Source of the DNA: an uncultured Desulfovibrio sp.
Lineage (GTDB): Bacteria > Desulfobacterota > Desulfovibrionia > Desulfovibrionales > Desulfovibrionaceae
Direction: 5' to 3'
Assembly (NCBI GenBank): GCA_900546145.1
Contig: URBN01000011.1
Location: forward strand, 1-64,000
DNA length: 64,000 bases
The position numbers and the translations under genes were made by a program. Under the pieces are notes generated by a model. That model saw nothing but the letters and a program-made list of their open reading frames with translations. It had not been told where the DNA came from and did not search any database. Positions 26,574-33,690 of this stretch are shown here, one piece after another (positions within the stretch are counted from its first letter, which is position 1; each line of letters opens with the position of its first letter).

Positions 26574-28598
26574 ATGCATTTTTCCCCTCTCGCCGAGATC
26601 GTCATTCTTTTCCTGCTGTCTATCCTGGTAAACCTTGCCGCCAGCAAGATCAGGCTTCCTGCTACGGTGGGATTTCTGCTCACGGGCGTGCTCTGCGGCC
26701 CGTCCGTGCTCGGCCTTGTCAGTGACAAGAGCACCATCGACCATGTGGCCGACCTTGGCGTCGCCATGCTGATGTTCACCATAGGCATGGAACTTTCCGG
26801 AGACGCACTGAACCGCCTGAAAAAGCCCGTCTTTGTAGGCGGCAGCCTGCAGATCGGCCTCATCATCGCAGCCTGCTGGGGACTCGGCCTCTACCTTGGC
26901 AACCCCAAAAGCGGCGTTCTGTGGGGATGTCTCTTCGCCCTCTCCTCTTCGGCTATTGTCCTTCAGATATTCCAGCAGAAAGGCATAGCCGGCACACCTG
27001 TCGGCCGTCTCGATCTGGCCATCCTCGTCTTTCAGGATATGATGGTCGCCCCGATGATGCTGCTCATCCCCATGCTCTCGGGACAGCTGGAGCTTACCGC
27101 CAACGTGCTCATTGGCGCGGCAGTAAAAATTCTGGGCCTCGCCGCAGGTATGTTCATCTTCTCAAAATTCCTGCTTGACCGGCTCATGAACGCCGTGGTC
27201 GGCACGAGAGCCCGGGAAATCCTTCTGCTGACGACACTGGTTCTCTGCCTCGGCTTCGCCAGCATTACCTCCTTCCTGGGCATGTCCATGTCTCTGGGTG
27301 CTTTCCTCGCCGGTCTGATGCTGGCCCGCTCACAGTATTCCATGAGTGTCATCGCTGACATTCTTCCTTATAAAGATGTCTTCATGAGCCTCTTTTTCAT
27401 CTCTGTGGGCATGATGCTCAATATCAATTTCGTCATCAGCCACGCGGGACTCATCGCAGGCCTCGTGGCCGCTTTCATCGTTCTGAAGACCCTGTTCTGC
27501 ATGCCATCCATCATGGTCCAGGGGTATCCCCTCAAAACGGCCATCATGGGCTCTCTCTGCCTCGCCCAGGTCGGCGAATTCTCATTCGTTCTCGCCGCAT
27601 CCGGCGTCTCTGCAGGCCTGCTCAACGAAAATACGTATCAGATGTTTCTCGCTCTGAGCGTTATCAGCATGATGCTGACGCCCGGACTTATCTCGGCTTC
27701 AAAACCCTTCGCGGCCGGTGTCTGCCGCGTCCTCAGAAAAATCGGACTGAACGTTCACGACGGTGACACTGAAGCCGCTGAGGAAACGGCCAGTGACCTT
27801 ACAGATCACATCATTATCATCGGTTTCGGCTTCTCAGGCAAAACGCTCGCCAACGCCGCAAAGGAATGCCGGCTGCCCTTCAACATTCTGGAAATGAACC
27901 CAGAGACGGTCAACCGTTACAGGGGAAGGCTACCCATTTCCTATGGAGACGCCAGCCAGCCCTCCATCCTTGAAAGCCTCGGCATCGAACGCGCCAGAGC
28001 CATAGCCATCGTCATTTCTGACCCCGCGGCCGTCCGGGCCATCGTGGTCAAGGCCCGTGCTGCCAATCCCCAAATCACCATCATCGCCCGTACCCGCTTT
28101 GTCACCGAGGTGGGGCCGCTCCACGCGCTTGGAGCCAACTATGTCGTCGCCGAGGAATTCGAATCCGCCCTTGAAGTGTTCAGCCAGGTACTCTCCACGT
28201 ACCTCGTGCCCCGTCAGGACATCGAACGTCTCTGCGATCACGCCCGCCACAAGAGCTATCGCATGGTGCGCCGTATGACCCATTCCGCAGAAGATCTCGG
28301 CTCCCTCGTCGACAGACTTCCCGAGATGGGTGTGCAGGCCCTTAGATTGGACGCAAACGCCCCTCTCTGTGAAAAGACGCTTTCGGACACGGCAATACGC
28401 AACCGGTTCAGCGTCACTTTGGTGGCTGTCTACCGGGATCCGCACATGTATCCCTCACCCGATGGTAATTTCGTGCTTAAGGGAAACGACGTGCTCTACG
28501 TTTTCGGCACCATGGACAGACTCTACGCCTTTAAGACCTATCTTTCCGGCAAGAAAACAGATGATTCCGGCAGAGACGACGCGCCGCTGCTTGTCTAG
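26574..28598 (+). CDS. KefB/CPA2-type monovalent cation:proton antiporter with TrkA domains
   Basis: The 674-residue protein has an N-terminal Na+/H+ exchanger domain of about 12 membrane segments (residues 1-385). A TrkA-N Rossmann domain follows (about 405-520, IIIIGFGFSGKTLANAA, the NAD(H)-binding glycine motif). A TrkA-C domain lies at about 575-660, where FVLKGNDVLYVFG is typical. Family members exchange K+ or Na+ for H+ and are gated by nucleotide through the TrkA domain. ATG 26574 follows GGAGG. A strong terminator ends the gene, which appears monocistronic. Confidence 0.9.
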   Translation: MHFSPLAEIVILFLLSILVNLAASKIRLPATVGFLLTGVLCGPSVLGLVSDKSTIDHVADLGVAMLMFTIGMELSGDALNRLKKPVFVGGSLQIGLIIAACWGLGLYLGNPKSGVLWGCLFALSSSAIVLQIFQQKGIAGTPVGRLDLAILVFQDMMVAPMMLLIPMLSGQLELTANVLIGAAVKILGLAAGMFIFSKFLLDRLMNAVVGTRAREILLLTTLVLCLGFASITSFLGMSMSLGAFLAGLMLARSQYSMSVIADILPYKDVFMSLFFISVGMMLNINFVISHAGLIAGLVAAFIVLKTLFCMPSIMVQGYPLKTAIMGSLCLAQVGEFSFVLAASGVSAGLLNENTYQMFLALSVISMMLTPGLISASKPFAAGVCRVLRKIGLNVHDGDTEAAEETASDLTDHIIIIGFGFSGKTLANAAKECRLPFNILEMNPETVNRYRGRLPISYGDASQPSILESLGIERARAIAIVISDPAAVRAIVVKARAANPQITIIARTRFVTEVGPLHALGANYVVAEEFESALEVFSQVLSTYLVPRQDIERLCDHARHKSYRMVRRMTHSAEDLGSLVDRLPEMGVQALRLDANAPLCEKTLSDTAIRNRFSVTLVAVYRDPHMYPSPDGNFVLKGNDVLYVFGTMDRLYAFKTYLSGKKTDDSGRDDAPLLV

Positions 28599-28617
28599 TA
28601 CGGAAACAGGAAACAAG

Positions 28618-28651
28618 AAAAGCCATCAGGAAATTTCCTGATGGCTTTTTT
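28618..28651. terminator. Bidirectional rho-independent terminator between antiporter and tRNA-Val
   Basis: A near-perfect palindrome AAAGCCATCAGGAAA/TTTCCTGATGGCTTT with T runs on the plus strand, and TTTTCTTGTTT on the minus strand. It can serve both the antiporter gene (+) and tRNA-Val (-). Confidence 0.9.
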
Positions 28652-28660
28652 GTTCTGTAA

Positions 28661-28736
28661 TGGTGGACGGTGCAAGACTTGAACTTGCGGCATCTGCCTT
28701 GTAAGGGCAGCGCTCTACCAACTGAGCTAACCGTCC
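28661..28736 (-). tRNA. tRNA-Val (anticodon TAC)
   Basis: The minus strand gives a complete 76-base tRNA with encoded CCA. The acceptor GGACGGT pairs with ACCGTCC, the D arm is TAGCTCAGTTGGTAGAGC, the anticodon stem CTGCC/GGCAG encloses CTTACAA with anticodon TAC, and the T arm is GCAAGTTCAAGTCTTGC. Confidence 0.95.
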
Positions 28737-28751
28737 GTTATGCTGGGCACC

Positions 28752-28780
28752 CTCTTACCTGAAGAGAGGGCTTCTGTCAA
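28752..28780 (-). promoter_or_regulatory. Probable promoter of tRNA-Val
   Basis: TTGACA (28775-28780), a 17-base spacer and TAAGAG (28752-28757) on the minus strand. The -35 hexamer overlaps the stop codon of the upstream PEP-synthase-like gene. Confidence 0.55.
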
Positions 28781-31467
28781 GATTTTGCACCCGCGTCCGC
28801 GCCCTGAAGCCTGGCCCTGGCACGGTCGCAGACTTTCTTCATATCGTCCTCCAGCTTGCTCCTGAAGCTTTCTCTCAGGTCGTCATCCTCCATGATCATG
28901 TCGCTCTGGCGCGTATGAATCAGCAGATAGCCGATGAGCTCGGTCCGGATCAGAATATCGTCCCGCTCCATGTCCTCGGAAACGGCATAGAGAGAATCTC
29001 CCTTCAGATCCACGCGGAAACCGTATGGCTCAAGCAGGCCGGAAATCATCGCCGTGCGCAGCTTGCGGCGGTTGACGTCAGCCGCGCCGCCCTTAAACTG
29101 GAAACTGACGAAATTCTCCTGTTTTTCACTCGAAGCCAGGGCCTCCACAGTGCAGAAGTGGTAGCCGTAGCGCGCCTGCAGAAGCATGTAGGCGCTCGAA
29201 ATGATGAAGTAGTTGCGCATGGCCATGGTGTTGGGTGCCGTAACTTCGAGCTCGGGATTCATGGTGCTCTCGAAGACAACGCTCATGAGGCCTGCCGCGC
29301 TGCCCGTTGGCGGCCCGTTCCAGGGTATGGCGCACATGCCATCCCAGAGGGCCAGCATGGGTTTCGAGGCTATTTCACTGATATCGACCACAGGCCCCTG
29401 CACATCGCGCGTAAAGCCGTCGTCCATATCTATTATCCAGTACTGCAGTTTGGCTCCGGCCCTGAGCTGCTTGCCCATGGAACGGGAGATGTCTGTATCC
29501 CCGCTGAAAATAAAATTAGCCGACTTCTCGTGGCAGAAACGGGTGATATCATGCAGGCTGGTGCACTTTTCCGGTCTGAAATCGCTGGAATCCGGGTCGA
29601 GCAGATGCAGGGGAACGATGTACTGGGCTGCGTCCTGCAGCGCTTTCATGACAGGGGATCCGTCCATGAGGCGCGGATGCGTCCTGTCTCCCTGCAGAAG
29701 TTCTCTGTGCAGGCCGGAGAGGACGCGCTGGTGATTAGCGTCCAGAGTGATTTCACGACCGTTCGAGAGCGTTTTCACTGCTTCTGCGAGGCTGAAGAGC
29801 GCAGGTACGTGATATTCGCGGCATACCGAAGCAAGATGACCGGCTGTACCACCGTTCTCGCTGATCATGCCCGCCGCGCGGGGCAGGAGTGTCGCCCAGC
29901 GCGGATACGCACGCTCCACGACCAGGATGCCGCCCTTCGGGAAGGAAAGCATATCGAGGTCGCGGTGCACGATATGAACCGGGCCGAGCGCCACGCCGCT
30001 GCTCACGGATATACCGCCCTGCAGCAGAATTTCTTCCGGAGGCACGGGCACATCTTCTTCACCGGTTTCCGGCTGCGTCTCGGCTCCGTCTTCTGCCTTC
30101 TCCAGCTGCAGAGGACGGCTCTGCAGAATTATCACGTGCGTGCCTTTCCCGTCGCGGGTCGTCTCCAGAGCCCATTCCACATCCTGGGGTTTCGCGTAGT
30201 ATTCCTCCAGAGCCAGCGTAATGCGGGCCACCTCGCGGGCCTGCTCATCCGTAATACTCGGCGCGCTGCCCTCCTCGGGCGTAAGCATGGTTTTGCGAAT
30301 ACCCGTGGCCAGACTCGTATCCGTATCCAGACGGCTTGCTTTACACGCGATATGCCGGGAAACAAGGCGTGCCGGGTGACTGTGCGAGAATGTGAACGTG
30401 TCCGGCATGACGCCGCCGTCGACCACGGCCTCAGGGAGACCAGGAACGGAATTCAGGACAACATTCCGTGATCCTGAGTCCTTGCCTTCGGACACAGGAT
30501 CCTCACTGTAGGCGACACCGCCGGCCAGAGCCCTTACCATGCGCAACACGCCGACGCTCATGGGCGCCGCATCGTCAGGGATGCCGCGCTGGTACCGGTA
30601 GCTCAGTGCGGCCACAGTGTACTTGCTGGCCACGATTTCCTTCCAGATGTCGCAGACTTCATCAGGAAGCACATTGAGCTCCGTGCGGTACTGCCCGGCG
30701 AAGCTCGCCCCCAGTGCGTCTTCTCCCACAGCGCTGGAGCGAAGGGCGAGACGGATATCCTCGCTCATGTACTTGTCCACGAGAATTTCAATCTGTCCCC
30801 AGATAGCGTCTTCCAGCGCGGCCGGAAGCGGCGCCTGCTGCACAGCCTGCTGCAGGCCGGCAGAAAGCGTAAAAAGCTGGGACATATCATCCATATCCGT
30901 GGCACGGATACGTTTTTCAATTTCCTCGGCCAGACCGTTCTCCTTAAGGAAAAGTCTGTATGCCGTAACAGTCACGGCAAATCCGGAGGGAACGGGTAGC
31001 CCTGCCCCGGAGCTCACCTCTCCGAGGTTGGCCATTTTGCCGCCGACCTCCTGGATATTCGCCAGACTGATGGCCTGAAGAGGCAGCACAAGAGGTCCGT
31101 CTGTGGAGTAGACCGCCGGCTTCAGAACCGTATCGATATGTCCGCTTACACGACTGAACGCATCAGGGAGTTCCGGATAGGCATTGCCTGTGAGGGAGTT
31201 GAGCTCGCGCACCATCTGGTAGACAGAAGCCGCGGCGCGCGTACCGGCGCCCCTGATGTACTCCATGCCGAACGGACGCGTCCCGCTCAGGTGCTCCTCG
31301 ATATCGCTCATGATTTCCAGCGCCGTCTTGTTGGCTGAAAGCAGGCTCCTGAACCGCTTGCACCGATCCCGGATCTGTTTTTTCACAGCCTCAAGTTCGG
31401 CCCTTTCTTCCGGCGTGGGTATGTGCTCCCTGTGAAAGAGCTTTCCTAAACTGGAAAGAAATCCCAT
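28777..31467 (-). CDS. PEP-synthase-like protein with intact ATP-grasp and phosphohistidine motifs
   Basis: The 896 residues fall into four parts. Residues 1-120 are a charged helical region I do not recognise. Residues 125-455 are a PPDK_N/PEP-synthase ATP-grasp domain, with VGGKMANLGE (Lys144), ALRSSAVGED (Arg243), GVAYSEDPVS and LQSRP (about 449). Residues 485-590 are the swivelling phosphohistidine domain with GGTAGHLA (His544), matching the catalytic GGRTCH of PEP synthase. Residues 600-896 do not resemble the PEP/pyruvate TIM barrel but match the C-terminus of the paralog encoded at the start of the same operon. ATP-driven His phosphorylation seems possible; the acceptor is unknown. GGAG lies 5 bases before ATG 31467. 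It is the last of four clustered genes, 10 bases after the receiver gene. Confidence 0.8.
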   Translation of the reverse strand: MGFLSSLGKLFHREHIPTPEERAELEAVKKQIRDRCKRFRSLLSANKTALEIMSDIEEHLSGTRPFGMEYIRGAGTRAAASVYQMVRELNSLTGNAYPELPDAFSRVSGHIDTVLKPAVYSTDGPLVLPLQAISLANIQEVGGKMANLGEVSSGAGLPVPSGFAVTVTAYRLFLKENGLAEEIEKRIRATDMDDMSQLFTLSAGLQQAVQQAPLPAALEDAIWGQIEILVDKYMSEDIRLALRSSAVGEDALGASFAGQYRTELNVLPDEVCDIWKEIVASKYTVAALSYRYQRGIPDDAAPMSVGVLRMVRALAGGVAYSEDPVSEGKDSGSRNVVLNSVPGLPEAVVDGGVMPDTFTFSHSHPARLVSRHIACKASRLDTDTSLATGIRKTMLTPEEGSAPSITDEQAREVARITLALEEYYAKPQDVEWALETTRDGKGTHVIILQSRPLQLEKAEDGAETQPETGEEDVPVPPEEILLQGGISVSSGVALGPVHIVHRDLDMLSFPKGGILVVERAYPRWATLLPRAAGMISENGGTAGHLASVCREYHVPALFSLAEAVKTLSNGREITLDANHQRVLSGLHRELLQGDRTHPRLMDGSPVMKALQDAAQYIVPLHLLDPDSSDFRPEKCTSLHDITRFCHEKSANFIFSGDTDISRSMGKQLRAGAKLQYWIIDMDDGFTRDVQGPVVDISEIASKPMLALWDGMCAIPWNGPPTGSAAGLMSVVFESTMNPELEVTAPNTMAMRNYFIISSAYMLLQARYGYHFCTVEALASSEKQENFVSFQFKGGAADVNRRKLRTAMISGLLEPYGFRVDLKGDSLYAVSEDMERDDILIRTELIGYLLIHTRQSDMIMEDDDLRESFRSKLEDDMKKVCDRARARLQGADAGAKS

Positions 31468-31477
31468 GGCGACTCCA

Positions 31478-31858
31478 TTACTTCGCTGCCCGCACTGCCT
31501 CGTCCATCTTTATGATCAGCTCATTCAGGGAAACAGGCTTCAGCAGATAATCGTACGCGCCATTTTCCATGCCGCGGACGGCCACGCCTACTGAAGCATG
31601 CCCCGTCAGCAGGATGACAGGCAGCTTTGGCGCGATTTTCTTCATCTCTCCGAGCGTTTCAAGACCATCCATGCCCGGCATGCGCACGTCCATGACCACC
31701 ACATCGAACTTCGGACCTGTTCCGTCGGCCATGGCCTGTACGCATTTCAGACCATCCATACCGTTGGAAGCCGTGGTTATATCCATGGAACGCCTGCCCA
31801 GGCGTTTCTTCATGATTTCCAGGAATTCCGTTTCGTCATCTACCATTAGCACATGCAT
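31478..31858 (-). CDS. Stand-alone response-regulator receiver protein (CheY-like)
   Basis: The 126-residue protein is only a receiver domain: acidic pair in LMVDDETEFL, the phosphoacceptor Asp in VVVMDVRMPGMDG, Thr in VILLTGHAS and Lys in YLLKPVS. There is no DNA-binding or enzymatic output domain, so it must act by protein contact or as a phosphorelay step. ATG 31858 has GGAG 9 bases upstream; the ATG at 31867 overlaps that site. It follows the kinase gene by 27 bases and precedes the PEP-synthase-like gene by 10, which points to those proteins as partners. Confidence 0.92.
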   Translation of the reverse strand: MHVLMVDDETEFLEIMKKRLGRRSMDITTASNGMDGLKCVQAMADGTGPKFDVVVMDVRMPGMDGLETLGEMKKIAPKLPVILLTGHASVGVAVRGMENGAYDYLLKPVSLNELIIKMDEAVRAAK

Positions 31859-31885
31859 GGGGTACATCTCCTTTGAAGGGCAGTC

Positions 31886-33634
31886 TCAGGCTTTGTCGTG
31901 GCTTTCATTATCGCTCAGGCTGTTTTTCATAAGGGACTGCTGAGGCGGTTCGGGCGGCATAAAGATGGTGAAGGTCGTCCCCTTGCCCACTTCGCTCTGC
32001 ACGTCAATGCGCCCGCCAAGCTTTTCCAGAATATTGTAACAGATGGCCAGGCCAAGACCAGTTCCCTTGCCGAGAGGCTTGGTGGTGAAGAAAGGATCGA
32101 AAATCTTGCTCTTTGTCTCCTCATCAAGACCAGGTCCCGTATCGGAGATGGCAATGGAGGCTCCACCGTTGGGCGTACGCCCGGTAGTCACTGTCACTGT
32201 GCCGTTCTGGCCAATGGCATCAATGGCGTTGTCGATGATGTTCAGAATCACCTGCTCGAGCTGGGCCGGATCCGAAAGGATGACCGGCACATCGGAAGAA
32301 TATTTCTTTATGATGCGCACGTTATGACTGGTAGCCTCGGAATGGAGAAGCTCTTCCACATGATCGGCCACGACGCTCAGCATGACCTCTGCCCTGCCGG
32401 GGTTCATGCGCCTGCCAAAGCCCAGCATACGCTGCGTGATGCCCCGTGCGCGCTGCACATTGGCGCTTATCTTGTCGCAGCTCGCCAGGATCTCATCATA
32501 ATTCTTCATCTTGCTGCGATCCTCGTCACTCAGAAGATCGCTTATCCAGCCCGCGTTCTCCTGGATGAGCATGAGCGGGTTGTTGACCTCATGTGCAACG
32601 CCAGAAGCCATCTTTCCGAGCGCGGCCATCTTGCTGGACTGAAGCAGGCGGGCATCGATATTGTCCTGCTGGCGGTCCTTCTCCTCGATGGATTTGACGA
32701 GCTTGCGCGTGGAAAGAACAGCGCCTGCCGTCACCAGAACAAGACCCACGATGACAAAGCCCAGAATAAAAATTTTCAGCGTCCGAAGCGGGGTCAGGGA
32801 CTGCCTCACGTCATCCATCACAACCAGAACCCAGGGCATGTTTTCCAGAGGGGTGAAAGCGGCCAGCAGACTGCCGCTTCCATCCTGCTTGGCATCTTCT
32901 GTCTTCAGCGTACGCAGAGCGATGGAATCGCGCTCCCCGGGGCCCAGAACCTCTCCGAAGTTCACCTTCGACATGGCTTTTCCATAATAAATGGAATCGG
33001 TCTGCAGCACGCCATCCCTGGTCATGAGAAATGCGTCAGCGCGGCTGCCCGAGTAAATGCGCTGCAGGAGAGACAGAATGGCTTCAGTGTCAATAGTAGC
33101 GCGCAGTATGAAACTGTGCGTCCCGTCGTGGCGCAGCACGGCTATGATGAAATGCGGAAGATTGCGTTTGCCAAGGAAGACGTTGCTCACGTACGTACCA
33201 CGGTGCAGAACTTCAGAAAACCATTCCGCATCGTGATAGTCCGCGTTGAGGAGGTTATAGGGGCCCACGTAAGCTTCATGGCGTCCCTCGAGATTAATGA
33301 CACCTATGTCAACGAAGGAACGGCCGTTCGTCTGCAGCACGGAAAAAATACTGCTCAGTCTGCCGGGATTGCTGAGTTCTTCATAGCTGTGCGTGAAAGC
33401 CAGCGTGCGGATCTGTGAGATGCGCTCTCCAAGGAACGTATCCAGGGCCCGGCGCTTGGAACTCGTGAGAGCTTCCAGTCCGGCACTGATCTTCTCATCA
33501 TAGACGCTGTCGATACGGTTGATGGAAAACCATCCCAGAGCCACCAGCGGGGTTACCGCCAGAAGCAGAAGAGTGACCAGCACATTGCGGTATATCCGCC
33601 GGTATTCCCGTCTGGGGTTTGTTTTTTCAGACAT
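31886..33634 (-). CDS. Membrane sensor histidine kinase (Cache-type sensor, NtrB-like kinase core)
   Basis: The 582-residue protein has a membrane segment near residues 19-40 (VLVTLLLLAVTPLVALGWF) and an extracytoplasmic region of about 260 residues resembling a double-Cache ligand sensor. A second membrane segment follows (IFILGFVIVGLVLVTAGAVL). The phosphoacceptor motif is MASGVAHEVNNPLML, and the HATPase domain has N (NIIDNAIDAIG), G1 (ISDTGPGLD), F (IFDPFFTTK) and G2 (GKGTGLGLAI) boxes. The signal is unknown; Cache domains often bind carboxylates or amino acids. I chose ATG 33634, because the upstream frame overlaps the end of the preceding gene. Confidence 0.9.
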   Translation of the reverse strand: MSEKTNPRREYRRIYRNVLVTLLLLAVTPLVALGWFSINRIDSVYDEKISAGLEALTSSKRRALDTFLGERISQIRTLAFTHSYEELSNPGRLSSIFSVLQTNGRSFVDIGVINLEGRHEAYVGPYNLLNADYHDAEWFSEVLHRGTYVSNVFLGKRNLPHFIIAVLRHDGTHSFILRATIDTEAILSLLQRIYSGSRADAFLMTRDGVLQTDSIYYGKAMSKVNFGEVLGPGERDSIALRTLKTEDAKQDGSGSLLAAFTPLENMPWVLVVMDDVRQSLTPLRTLKIFILGFVIVGLVLVTAGAVLSTRKLVKSIEEKDRQQDNIDARLLQSSKMAALGKMASGVAHEVNNPLMLIQENAGWISDLLSDEDRSKMKNYDEILASCDKISANVQRARGITQRMLGFGRRMNPGRAEVMLSVVADHVEELLHSEATSHNVRIIKKYSSDVPVILSDPAQLEQVILNIIDNAIDAIGQNGTVTVTTGRTPNGGASIAISDTGPGLDEETKSKIFDPFFTTKPLGKGTGLGLAICYNILEKLGGRIDVQSEVGKGTTFTIFMPPEPPQQSLMKNSLSDNESHDKA

Positions 33635-33690
33635 TGCCCTGACTCCCGGCATTCCCGGTGCCGTTCCGGAAAGCCATGCAGATTCGGTTA

